Below are positions 45,242 to 54,816 of a stretch of DNA of 64,000 nucleotides, one piece after another (position 1 is the first letter of the stretch; each line of letters begins with the position of its first letter). Source of the DNA: Acinetobacter tandoii DSM 14970 = CIP 107469 (GTDB taxonomy: Bacteria > Pseudomonadota > Gammaproteobacteria > Pseudomonadales > Moraxellaceae); contig NZ_KE007362.1 of the NCBI RefSeq assembly GCF_000400735.1, positions 62,001-126,000 of the forward strand. The letters are read 5' to 3'. A model generated the notes under the pieces. That model saw only the letters and a program-made list of their open reading frames with translations, made no database searches and was not told the DNA's origin. A program made the position numbers and the translations under genes.

Positions 45242-48200
45242 CTAGTTTGGAATCCTTACGCAGAACCCCACTTGCCCTTTTTGCTTAGGCGCCAGTACAC
45301 CTGGAATTGTCCATTTTAATTGTCCTGAACTTTCTTGAGTTTGACACCCTGAAGCGCTACACGACATGGTTCCATAAACCGTTCCTAATGGAACACTATC
45401 TTTAAGCACAATATCAACCAAGTTTTTATTTGAATTATTGGTATAGGTGATTTGATATTCCAAATAATCCCCCTTAGCCGCTTGGTTGGTTACAGTAAAC
45501 GGCGTTGAATCATTGCTCGGTGCAGGACATGCAGATGTTTTTCGCACCAGTTTACTCATGTTTAAATCTGCTGTACCAATCGTTGTAATATCATTCACAC
45601 TATTACTTTCCTTGGTCGTCGCAGTACTATAAGTCGCCTTGCCATTGACCTTGAAGCTCGCAATAAAGCGATCACCACCTTGTGCCGTGGTAGGTGAATT
45701 TACTCGCTGAATCAAACAAATTTTTTCATTGGCTTTTAATACACGACTCGAAAGTAAACTTTCACCTTGATCCAACTGCGCATTACAGTTGCTATCGACA
45801 TAAACCAAACTCTGCCAAGGCTGATTGTTTGCAGGCTGTTGCTCTTTGCTTTCCGTTAAATTCAGCACATTCATCACACTTTTCGCACTGAGCTCATGTG
45901 GATAATCCACTACATCTCCTGCCACAATGGTTTTCTGTCCATTTTGCGTTAAGAGTAACTGTAACTCGGCATCACCAAACAAGAAACCCTCATAGCTGGT
46001 CACATTTGCAGCTTTAGGAATGGTAAAGAAATCATTACCAGTGTCGGCTGTCGCCGTCACACCACTGGCTTTCGCAGAACTGACCGAATCAAAACCTGTC
46101 AAATTCCGTTGTACCAAACAAACATTACTGCGCCCAGCAAACACATCATCTAAGGTCTGTATTTTAAAATCACCATTTGCATTGCTGGTTGTAGCGGCCA
46201 AAACAGCCTTAGTACTACAATCTTGTAATTCCACCGTACTACCCGCAATTCCCAATTCACCAGCATCTACAATTGCGTTATACGCCTTGGAAATATCCGA
46301 GGTTGTACCACTATTATCGTTAAACACCCGCCCTGAAAACACATAGCCTGCTTTTTTACTGTTGGTCACACGACAAACAAGTTTGGCGGCAAATTTCACA
46401 TTCGCTGCAGGTATAGTTTGGGTCAAACCATTGACGCCACCCAAATTGGCAGCACTATTTCCTGAAACTGCGGCATTGGTATCTGTACACTCAATACTTT
46501 TAAGTGAATATAAAGTTGATGTTGACTCAGTAAAACTAATTGCCGTGTTTGGTGTTGCATAAGCCAATAATGAGCCTTGCTCGACAGGTGATGTACTTTT
46601 CTTTAAACGAACTGATTGTGCAGCCCCTATTACAGTCGTCACCACTTCACCACTGGTAATGGTTTCGGCATTGGCATTGCTCAAGTTTGCAAAAGAGCTG
46701 AAGTTGAAGCTGTCTGTGCCATTTTCAGACACTTTATTCATTTCAAAAGTCGGCTTAAGACAAACATTAAGTTCATTAAACCCAATTCCAATATCATCCC
46801 CCACATAAGTGCTGGTATTTGGCCGAACATTTTGGAATTCGCTCCGTACTATTTTGGCCATTGTTACTGTTGTAGGCAAAGTAATCGTAAAATTGATAGC
46901 CACTGGGTCAGTACCATACGATCCAATCGCATAATCCGTAGTGTCCACTTGCGCACCATTAAACGCCGTAAATGAAGCTCGAGTATTTGAACTTTTCGCA
47001 GGCGTGACAAGCGTGGCATAGACAACACCATCGACCATAATTTTTAAAGTTGCCCCACTGGTACTTGTTTTAGGGCTACCATTTGACCAATTTACACGTC
47101 CTTTTAACTGCAATGCACCATTTGCGCCCGTACCATACATGACTGAATTTGGCACAATAGTCGGGTTAGCCCCTGCCGTTTTTAAAGCATTATCATAAGC
47201 AGTGCTCGCATTATCGACCAAATAGGCTCTAAAAGCGGTATCTGAAACCAAATTAGCCGATTGCCCAGATAAACATTGGTTTTGTGAACTACCGCCGGTA
47301 ATCGGTGAGTTTGAATTAATAATAATATCTACCGAGGAAGAATTATTGGTTAAGTTATTCTCGAAAGTTGCTGTTGTCACCGAAGCCATATTGGTTACGG
47401 AACCACTTTTATAAGCTAAACCTGTAACTGTGAATTCTAGATAATTCACATCTTTACCATTTGCAGGTAAAGTTAGTCCATTTGCACTCAAACTATTTGT
47501 TTCAGTACCATTCGCTACGCTACTTGGGCAAACAGCCGTTCCATAACTTTTACATGACCAATATAAACTGGCAATATTATTTGGAACATTATCAGCCAGC
47601 ACTGCATCTGTAACACCAGCAGCACCATTATTCCAAGCTTTAATGGTGTATTTCACAACATCGCCTACATCATAGCTTGTTTTATCTGATGTTTTTGAGA
47701 CTTCTAGATCAGCGGAAGCAAGCACAGTATCTTGGTCTGCTGTCGTACATGCACCTGTGGTTGAGTTAAATGAACGGGTGATGCCACCACTATTTAAAGT
47801 TGTACAACTTGCCCCTGTAGATGAGCCCAAAGTTGGCACATCCACCGTAGCAGTGTTCGTTACCGTGCTGCCTGCCGCAGCATCTACACGTGCTGTGACT
47901 AAAATTTCGTAAAATTCGCCAGAAGCCAAGCTTCCTGTATCAACAGAAGCTAAACTATTTAAAGCTGGAGCTGTGGTACATTTATTGCCTGCAGCCATAC
48001 TACAAGCAACGGCTGTAGCGGTTAATCCTGTCCCAACGACATCCTTAAGTAATGTTCCTGTATAAGTATCTGGACCATTATTAGTGACACGTACTGTATA
48101 AGTGGTTGTACTGCCCGAATACACTTGAGTAGTATTATTGGTTTTTGAAACTACCAAATCACCAACCATAGAGTCAACGCTGGCCGCACTAAATACAAAT

Positions 48201-49081
48201 GCATCTCCAGAATCCGAACTCCAGCCTAATGTACTATTCCCAGTGTAGTCAGACGCAATATAAACTTTAAATCTTAAAGTTCTTATACTATTGCTATTTT
48301 CAACTTGGACACTACCACTGGCCCCACCATTTGCTCCAGTAGCATTGTGGTTTGAATTATTATTTCCACCAGTAGTCGCGCCGTATAATGAAGCCGAGTT
48401 GGTGATGTTAAATCCATTAACACTTAAATTACGACCCGATAAACGCCTGATTGTCGTTCCGCTTGGAGGATTGGTTAATACAAAATTCGTGGTAATACCA
48501 AATGCCGTATTCCCACCCGAACTAACAGCAACCCCACCAATACCTGAGAGATTAATAACTGGATTTTTTACATCACGGTTAAATGTCACCACAACATCAC
48601 CGAAATAATAACCTAACCCACCGTTTCTTGATGATGTATTACTTCCATTTGAGCTTCCTAAAACACTCGCTTGAAGCAAAATACGTGAACCATAGTTGAG
48701 GTCAGCATCAATACCCGTCCCCATACTAGGATTTAAACGACTCGAGGTGAAATCAGAACTAATTGGACTACCCTGACCACTTAAAGGAATAAAAATAGTT
48801 GATGAGTTTGTCCCCCCAAAAACCAATCCATTTGTATATTGTTGATTTTCTAAAGAGTAAGTAACGTTCGTCTTCGGGAAATAATTTTGACTAAAAGTAT
48901 TTGCCGTCGGGTTATCAGCATTAAATAAATACGTATTAGTTTGTGCAACGGTACTAGGACCAGTTGTCGAGGTATTTCCACTGGCTCCAACAATTTCTAA
49001 CGTAGGCACAGCAGCAGTTACAACGGAGTTGAACATTAATCCAAAACCTAGGCTTGCTGACAGCGCAATAATGCGTTTCAT
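45242..49081 (-). CDS. large exported multi-domain DUF11/SdrB-like surface protein
   Basis: 1279 residues from ATG 49081 (GGGG 10 bases upstream; an ATG 6 codons earlier is the alternative). Signal peptide MKRIIALSASLGFGLMFNSV..TAA. The N-terminal ~300 residues are a Ser/Thr/Asn/Gly-rich lectin- or jelly-roll-like region with GDAFVFSAASVDSM. Then two DUF11 modules (DLVVSKTNNTTQVYSGSTTT; DLEVSKTSDKTSYDVGDVVK), a beta-rich middle, an SdrB-like repeat (GYVFSGRVFNDNSGTTSDIS, EGFLFGDAE), a segment with YVDSNCNAQLDQGE, and a C-terminal DUF11 with Cys (LVRKTSACPAPSNDSTP...) like that of the paralogs. Start is 4 bases after the previous stop, so translation is coupled. Confidence 0.83.
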   Translation of the reverse strand: MKRIIALSASLGFGLMFNSVVTAAVPTLEIVGASGNTSTTGPSTVAQTNTYLFNADNPTANTFSQNYFPKTNVTYSLENQQYTNGLVFGGTNSSTIFIPLSGQGSPISSDFTSSRLNPSMGTGIDADLNYGSRILLQASVLGSSNGSNTSSRNGGLGYYFGDVVVTFNRDVKNPVINLSGIGGVAVSSGGNTAFGITTNFVLTNPPSGTTIRRLSGRNLSVNGFNITNSASLYGATTGGNNNSNHNATGANGGASGSVQVENSNSIRTLRFKVYIASDYTGNSTLGWSSDSGDAFVFSAASVDSMVGDLVVSKTNNTTQVYSGSTTTYTVRVTNNGPDTYTGTLLKDVVGTGLTATAVACSMAAGNKCTTAPALNSLASVDTGSLASGEFYEILVTARVDAAAGSTVTNTATVDVPTLGSSTGASCTTLNSGGITRSFNSTTGACTTADQDTVLASADLEVSKTSDKTSYDVGDVVKYTIKAWNNGAAGVTDAVLADNVPNNIASLYWSCKSYGTAVCPSSVANGTETNSLSANGLTLPANGKDVNYLEFTVTGLAYKSGSVTNMASVTTATFENNLTNNSSSVDIIINSNSPITGGSSQNQCLSGQSANLVSDTAFRAYLVDNASTAYDNALKTAGANPTIVPNSVMYGTGANGALQLKGRVNWSNGSPKTSTSGATLKIMVDGVVYATLVTPAKSSNTRASFTAFNGAQVDTTDYAIGSYGTDPVAINFTITLPTTVTMAKIVRSEFQNVRPNTSTYVGDDIGIGFNELNVCLKPTFEMNKVSENGTDSFNFSSFANLSNANAETITSGEVVTTVIGAAQSVRLKKSTSPVEQGSLLAYATPNTAISFTESTSTLYSLKSIECTDTNAAVSGNSAANLGGVNGLTQTIPAANVKFAAKLVCRVTNSKKAGYVFSGRVFNDNSGTTSDISKAYNAIVDAGELGIAGSTVELQDCSTKAVLAATTSNANGDFKIQTLDDVFAGRSNVCLVQRNLTGFDSVSSAKASGVTATADTGNDFFTIPKAANVTSYEGFLFGDAELQLLLTQNGQKTIVAGDVVDYPHELSAKSVMNVLNLTESKEQQPANNQPWQSLVYVDSNCNAQLDQGESLLSSRVLKANEKICLIQRVNSPTTAQGGDRFIASFKVNGKATYSTATTKESNSVNDITTIGTADLNMSKLVRKTSACPAPSNDSTPFTVTNQAAKGDYLEYQITYTNNSNKNLVDIVLKDSVPLGTVYGTMSCSASGCQTQESSGQLKWTIPGVLAPKQKGQVGFCVRIPN

Positions 49082-49085
49082 AGAC

Positions 49086-51743
49086 TTAGTTCCCCACATA
49101 CTTCACCCCAAACTCTAAGCTATGGCTTTCATTACTATTTATTGCTGCAACAGAAGCTTTAATTGCACCTGTTTGCCCCAGTGCAGGCGCACTAAGTGAA
49201 CCAGCTTCACAGGTTGTACAAGTCGGCGCCTTACTCATCACCATTGCTTCAGGCGTATAATCATAGAAATTAAATCGACCAATCGCAGAAGCCCCCGAAT
49301 TTTTCACGGTTAATTGATACAAAACGCATTGCCCTGAACCATCTGCATTACGTGTAATCGGCAATACATTTGAGGTATACTCACTATCCGCAACACCATC
49401 ACAATTATTATCTTTGGCTTGCAATTTCGTTAAACGCACAGGTGCGCGAGTAATAGTTGTAATATCAGTTGCCGTATCTAACACTGTACCCACACTATTT
49501 TTTAGACTAATCACAGAAGTGTTCACTACACCAACCGTGTTATACGCGGTATTTTCAACTTTATTAAAAATACGAATAGGTGCTTTACTACTTAAAATAG
49601 CCGCATTTACAACAGATAAATTCTGAATCATTGGATCTGTAGCATCTAACTGCCCATCATTATTGGCATCGTAGTAAAGTGTCGTGGTAAAACCTGTTCG
49701 ATCATTGGCAACGCTTAAACTATCCGTTGCAGCCAATACAGACGTTCCCCATGGTTTTAAAATATGGCTATACACAATACTACCGCCTGGCGCAATTTGC
49801 CCGCGTAAATCAGGCTCTAAACTCACCCCACCTTGACTCGCATTAGAATTAATCGTAATGGCATTCTGGATCACGTCATAACCATTACTTGGTGCAGAGG
49901 CGGTCAAATTAGACGATGTGACTTTAAAATAAATCGGAATTGGTTGACTTGTACTTTGAGCATCTGCCCGAATTTCCACCACGGCGCAATACAGTTGCGA
50001 TTCATCATTATCTAACAAACGAGTTGAAGAGATTTCTGCCCCAAGTACTGAACAATCGGTGGTGGATGTCGAAAAGTAACGAACAGAACTAATTGCTGTA
50101 GGCAAAGCAACCGTCGCAAAATTATTATCGGCATCGGCACTAAAGTTATAGGTTGTCGCTTGACCTGTATGACGCACAGTTAACGGAAACACCACCGTTT
50201 TATTGTTGACCCCAGTTAAGGTTTTCCAAGGCAAACCACCATTCGACACATTGCCATTTCCCGTACCATTTCCCGTAGTTTCAGGACTGTTGAACAGATC
50301 CACCAAACGAGAAGCCGTACTTTGAATCAGTGAAGTCCGATCTTGCACCGTATCTGTTTTGGCACTATCAGTAATCGATTGTGCTTTAGGGACAATATTG
50401 TAAGTCGTGTTAGCTGTATCCACATAATCTAATGGGAAGGTGACCTTCACGATAATCGGAAGTTTAGCACCTGCTTCAAGCGTTCCTGTATCAATAATGC
50501 CATCATTATTGGTATCAAATAATGGGGTAACGCCATCTGTACGATAGAATTCCAGTACACTGCCTGCGGGTAAATTATGACTGTTAAAAGTTAAATTAAA
50601 CCGATCAGCCACTGTTCCAGTATTCCAAACATAGTTTTCGAAATTAACTGTAGCTCCACTACTTACCGCAGACTTGGTGAGTAAATCAGGACCGCTCACA
50701 CTATTTGCATCAGCATTAATCACCACCCCATATACGGGTTTAATCGTTAATATCGCGGTGTTCGACTGTGTAGTTAAATTTGCTGTGCTGGAAAGACCAT
50801 CATGGTCATAGTCCATATTGGCCAAGTTGGGAATTTCACCGGGCGCAGTACGTGCAACGCGAACACGGAATTCAATATAGCCTTGAGCATTCGCAGGTAC
50901 ATTGGTGATTTGCGCACGAATGGTTTTACCATCCGTATCGAGATAGTAGTTGATTCCCGTCGGGCCATTACTGCCTGTTGCTGCATTAAGTGCCTGCCCA
51001 TTCCAGTTTTCATTCCCTGCTACATAGGTCAACTGAGTCGTATCCAACAAGTCACTGATATTGACCACGCCACTATTATTACCATTATTGAAATAGGTTA
51101 AACGGACGGTTGCAATATCACCATTTACGACAGTTGTTTTATCAAAACTCTTGGTTAAGTTTAAAACGGCCTGATCCGTAATTCGTGATGTATCAATATT
51201 ATTTTGAGTCAGACTAGGTTGTTGTGTCGAAGTGGCTGTCAATTGAATCTGACTAGAGCTATTTACGGCTGCCGATGAAGGAATAATGGCTTTAATAATC
51301 AGTGCAACCGAATCACCAGCATTTAAGCTATATTGAGTAATGGGTGTATTACTGTCTGCAACACCATTTCGATCCGCATCCAAATAAATTTCGATATTGT
51401 TATGAGTGAAACTGCCCCCAGCAATTTGACTGCCCAACAAATTATAAAGATCGCGCTCGTTCCCAGTGTTGGTTAAAACATGATGGTAATAAACCGCCTG
51501 TCCTGGGCGTACATATTCAGTACGGTTATCCTTTAAACTCAGGTTATACACAGGAATAACGGTGGTTTGAACCAAGTTCGAACGCGCCACTTGAACCACA
51601 GTAGAGCCTTCTTCTTTATATTCGCCCACAGCCATATTACTGATAACCAAAGCATCAGCAAAAACCCAAGTCGATGCTGTTATGCTCAATAAGCCGAACA
51701 TCGCCATACGTAAATTTCGAATCATTTTCTTTTCTGTAAACAT
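49086..51743 (-). CDS. large exported DUF11-repeat protein (paralog 2)
   Basis: 885 residues. Signal peptide ending STWVFADA. It begins with LVISNMAVGEYKEEGS, the diverged cluster opening. Same module order as the paralogs: YYHHVLTNTGN with YLDADRNGVADSNT; DUF11 (ATVRLTYFNNGNNSGVVNISDLLD); YVWNTGTVADRFNLTFNSHNLPAGS with FDTNNDGIIDTG; a module with Cys (TDCSVLG, LYCAVVE); GQIAPGGSIVYSHILKPWG with YYDANNDGQLDATD; C-terminal DUF11 with NNCDGVADSEY, GQCVLYQL and an extra CTTC pair. AGG lies 8 bases before the ATG; the previous stop is 15 bases upstream. Function unknown. Confidence 0.84.
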   Translation of the reverse strand: MFTEKKMIRNLRMAMFGLLSITASTWVFADALVISNMAVGEYKEEGSTVVQVARSNLVQTTVIPVYNLSLKDNRTEYVRPGQAVYYHHVLTNTGNERDLYNLLGSQIAGGSFTHNNIEIYLDADRNGVADSNTPITQYSLNAGDSVALIIKAIIPSSAAVNSSSQIQLTATSTQQPSLTQNNIDTSRITDQAVLNLTKSFDKTTVVNGDIATVRLTYFNNGNNSGVVNISDLLDTTQLTYVAGNENWNGQALNAATGSNGPTGINYYLDTDGKTIRAQITNVPANAQGYIEFRVRVARTAPGEIPNLANMDYDHDGLSSTANLTTQSNTAILTIKPVYGVVINADANSVSGPDLLTKSAVSSGATVNFENYVWNTGTVADRFNLTFNSHNLPAGSVLEFYRTDGVTPLFDTNNDGIIDTGTLEAGAKLPIIVKVTFPLDYVDTANTTYNIVPKAQSITDSAKTDTVQDRTSLIQSTASRLVDLFNSPETTGNGTGNGNVSNGGLPWKTLTGVNNKTVVFPLTVRHTGQATTYNFSADADNNFATVALPTAISSVRYFSTSTTDCSVLGAEISSTRLLDNDESQLYCAVVEIRADAQSTSQPIPIYFKVTSSNLTASAPSNGYDVIQNAITINSNASQGGVSLEPDLRGQIAPGGSIVYSHILKPWGTSVLAATDSLSVANDRTGFTTTLYYDANNDGQLDATDPMIQNLSVVNAAILSSKAPIRIFNKVENTAYNTVGVVNTSVISLKNSVGTVLDTATDITTITRAPVRLTKLQAKDNNCDGVADSEYTSNVLPITRNADGSGQCVLYQLTVKNSGASAIGRFNFYDYTPEAMVMSKAPTCTTCEAGSLSAPALGQTGAIKASVAAINSNESHSLEFGVKYVGN

Positions 51744-51758
51744 TTTCCGAACCTACGT

Positions 51759-54413
51759 TTAAGGGTTAACACGAATAACAAAGTAGAAATTGGCTTCTTG
51801 ATTTGGATCTAAACTACTCACCAAAGCTGAAACTTTCTCACCTGAAGAAAGGTCTACTCCTGTCGGCACAATCACAGGTGTACCAACAAGGCTGGTATAG
51901 GCAGGAACAACATCATTAAACTGGACATTCTTCACCACTGAACTACCATCATTTTTCAGTGTGAGTTTATAGGCCACACACTGATTCGGTTTAACTGAAA
52001 CCAACTGAGTGGTATAGCTCAAAGCTGCTAGATTACTAGTTATACAGCTACTGTTGGCTGCTTGTGTTTTAAGTAACTGTAAATGCCCTGTTGCCACTGT
52101 GGTGACATCGGTATTTTTTAAGTTATCTAAATGAATGCCATTAAAGTCAGAAATTTCGATCCAAATATCAGCTTGGCTTACTACACCTTCTGGCGCTGAA
52201 GGAGCTGCTTGAACTTTGAGTAAAAGTTGGATGTCAGTTTGAGGGAGCAAACCTGCACTACCCAAGAGCTGATTTAGACTGGTTGTGGCACTAATAATTT
52301 GGTCTGTACTATCAATTTGACCATTTTTATTGGCATCATAATAAAGACTATAAACAAAGCCATCATTTTTCAGCGGAACCACTTTAAGGTTCACTTGAGA
52401 GCCTGCATTTGCCCCTTCGGCTATATTGCCCAGATTCTTTAATGTATGCGCATAGACAATCGTACCACCAACACCCACCTGCCCCTGCTGATCATTAGTC
52501 AGGGTGAGTAAGCGTGCAACATTACTTTCAATTTGGTTCTTAATGGAGTCCGCTTGTTGATTGATAGGTGATTGAATTGCAAACCAAATCGGGGCTGAAA
52601 AATTCTGCTGACTGGCATCAACGTCTATCACCGCACAATATGCCTTGCTTGTGCCTGCCGCTAAAGTTCCTGTATTGGTAATCTGTTTACCGACAGTCTG
52701 ACAACTGGCATCGCCTTCATAAAATTTGACACTAAAGCCTGTTTTAGTGATAGGCACAATATTGGCGACATCAATCGCGCTAAAAGATGCGTATAAATTA
52801 TAGTTGTTGGCTTGGGTGGAATTATTCTTTGCTACCAAAGGAAAAACGGCCTTAGCTGAAGCCACTTTAACCGTACGTAAAGCTTGGCCTAAGTTATCTA
52901 CAACACCTACACCCAAACCCGACTGATCCGCGTTATACAAATCACTGCTGCTCGATACGACCGTTAAGGCCGTGATTTGGTTACGAATCGGGTCCGAGAC
53001 TAAGTTTGAAGCAATCGAGGTTGCGACCACATCAACATTGATATGACTGACACTGCTGTTACACCCTGTAGAAGCCGATACCCCAACCTGAATTTGTTTT
53101 ACCGCTGCGCTTGAAATCGAACCTGTATCGACTTTACCGTCACCATTGGTATCTGTTAGTAAAGTTTTTCCATCTTGGGTGTAAAAATTAACTTTGGCAC
53201 AACTCGGTAGATTGCTTGAGCTATAACTTAAGTTATAAACATCCGTAGTATTGCCGACGTTCCAAACATAGTTATTAAAAAAAACTTCTTGCCCTGGAGT
53301 CAAGCTGGCTTGAATAACCAAGTTATCGGGACTGCTGTTAGGGTTCCCCACGTTGGTTGCTGAACTAGATTTATTATTTAAAACCACACCATAAACAGCA
53401 GCCAAATTATAGATCACGGTATTGGAGAAACTGCTTAGTTTTACCGTCGTGTTATCCGTATCATATTGAACAAAACCTGCCGTGTTTGGAATTTTATTGG
53501 CGGCACCTTGCTTCACCTTGGCTTTAAAACTCAAGGTTCCTGAGCTTAGAGGGGCAACAGCAGCAATACTGGCTTCCAGACTCTTACCATCAGGTTTGAG
53601 CTGATAAGTAATTCCTGTATTCGCTGAGGCTTCCGTATCATTGGCATCAGTGAGTGCTGTAGTATTTTGATTCCAGATGGCTGAGCCCGAAACATACTCT
53701 AGAGAATCATCCAATACATCTTGCAATACGACGCGACGTGTTGCCGTTCCTGTATTTCGATAAGTCAAGGTATAGGTAATCTGATCACCGATAATTCCCT
53801 CACTTGCACTTTGCGCCTTGATCAGGGAAATCACCGCATCATCTACAACGCGAATCGTGTCTGTAACCTGCGCAGAAAGCGTAGCATTTTGCTGGCTTAC
53901 AGCTTTGAGGTCTAAACTGCTCAGCTGATTAAAAGCCACCGTGGTAGGAATACTCCCCACAATCACCACGGCTAAAGATTGCCCTGCATTCAGCTCAATT
54001 GAACCGAGCAACAAATCTTCAGTATTGTCAGGTAAACCATTTTGATCGCGGTCTGCATAAACCTTAACATTGCTTAAATCAAAATTATCATTGCTACTTT
54101 GTACCAAAGACAATGTATATCGATCTGTAGTATTACCTGTGTTGGTGAGGACATGTGGAAGATTCACTGTCCCACCGATAGCCCCATATTGATTTTGATT
54201 TTGTAAGAGTGTTAAGGAATATGTTTTTTGTACCTCCAATGCCACAGGATTGGAATTAACCAACAAGACATTCCCCATCTCATCGGTATAATCCCCAGAC
54301 GCAACGTTGGAAATATAGCTTCCTGGTTGAGGAAAAGCGTGACAAACACCGACCAATAATAGTGATGCTCCCCCCAATAACGCACGATGTATTCTTGTTG
54401 TCATCCCCTGCAT
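51759..54413 (-). CDS. large exported DUF11-repeat protein (paralog 1)
   Basis: 884 residues from ATG 54413 (the longest frame begins at 54470, inside the probable -10 element, so that start is unlikely; ATG 54404 is another option). Signal peptide MTTRIHRALLGGASLLLVGV, cleaved near CHAFP. Opening PGSYISNVASGDYTD. Modules in the common order: LPHVLTNTGN with YADRDQNGLPDNTE; DUF11 (ITYTLTYRNTGTATRRVVLQDVLDD); YVWNVGNTTDVYNLSYSSSNLP with DTNGDGKVDTG; a module with Cys (SCQTVGK, AYCAVID); GQVGVGGTIVYAHTLKNLGN with YYDANKNGQIDSTD; C-terminal DUF11 with two Cys. First gene of the three-gene unit. Surface structural role inferred. Confidence 0.84.
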   Translation of the reverse strand: MQGMTTRIHRALLGGASLLLVGVCHAFPQPGSYISNVASGDYTDEMGNVLLVNSNPVALEVQKTYSLTLLQNQNQYGAIGGTVNLPHVLTNTGNTTDRYTLSLVQSSNDNFDLSNVKVYADRDQNGLPDNTEDLLLGSIELNAGQSLAVVIVGSIPTTVAFNQLSSLDLKAVSQQNATLSAQVTDTIRVVDDAVISLIKAQSASEGIIGDQITYTLTYRNTGTATRRVVLQDVLDDSLEYVSGSAIWNQNTTALTDANDTEASANTGITYQLKPDGKSLEASIAAVAPLSSGTLSFKAKVKQGAANKIPNTAGFVQYDTDNTTVKLSSFSNTVIYNLAAVYGVVLNNKSSSATNVGNPNSSPDNLVIQASLTPGQEVFFNNYVWNVGNTTDVYNLSYSSSNLPSCAKVNFYTQDGKTLLTDTNGDGKVDTGSISSAAVKQIQVGVSASTGCNSSVSHINVDVVATSIASNLVSDPIRNQITALTVVSSSSDLYNADQSGLGVGVVDNLGQALRTVKVASAKAVFPLVAKNNSTQANNYNLYASFSAIDVANIVPITKTGFSVKFYEGDASCQTVGKQITNTGTLAAGTSKAYCAVIDVDASQQNFSAPIWFAIQSPINQQADSIKNQIESNVARLLTLTNDQQGQVGVGGTIVYAHTLKNLGNIAEGANAGSQVNLKVVPLKNDGFVYSLYYDANKNGQIDSTDQIISATTSLNQLLGSAGLLPQTDIQLLLKVQAAPSAPEGVVSQADIWIEISDFNGIHLDNLKNTDVTTVATGHLQLLKTQAANSSCITSNLAALSYTTQLVSVKPNQCVAYKLTLKNDGSSVVKNVQFNDVVPAYTSLVGTPVIVPTGVDLSSGEKVSALVSSLDPNQEANFYFVIRVNP

Positions 54414-54461
54414 AAAGCAAACACTCACAAAATTTACAATAAACGATAAATAAGTCACAAT

Positions 54462-54467
54462 ATTATA
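54462..54467 (-). promoter_or_regulatory. probable -10 element of the DUF11 cluster promoter
   Basis: TATAAT on the minus strand, about 49 bases before the chosen start codon, preceded by the small palindrome ATACATTTATGTAT. A matching -35 is weak, so an activator may be needed. Confidence 0.4.
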
Positions 54468-54470
54468 CAT

Positions 54471-54816
54471 AAATGTATCATTTGTTGATTATTTTGCACA
54501 CGCTTTTCGATAGTTTTTATGATTATTTTGATGACAAAGCACCCACTTGCTCAGCTTTAGCCTCACATCTCAAAACATTGAATGGATACTTCAGTCGATT
54601 AGGCGTAGAAGTACATATAAGATGCTGAATACACCCATAAGGAATAGAAATAAATAATTTTTATCAACAACTAACTTAAAAACAATTTCAGAAAACCAAA
54701 CATTTCGTCCAATATTAACTGCAAAAATCAAGCAAATTTATTTTCACTTTTACAAATTAAAAAATCCTGAATTGAAATAAACCATTCATATTAAAGAAAT
54801 AAAAATATTTCAACGG
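54471..54816. other. intergenic upstream of the DUF11 cluster
   Basis: 346 bp, very AT-rich, between the cluster promoter and the WYL-like gene. No gene, RNA or strong hairpin seen. Any activator site for the cluster should be here. Confidence 0.5.

Noticed and set aside
35412..54413. Tandem DNA repeats or CRISPR-like array in the DUF11 genes
   Set aside because: The similarity is at protein-module level; I saw no regularly spaced identical DNA repeats.
54404..54470. ATG at 54470 as start of the first DUF11 protein
   Set aside because: It lies within the probable -10 element and would put an extra hydrophobic stretch before a normal signal peptide; ATG 54413 or 54404 fits better.
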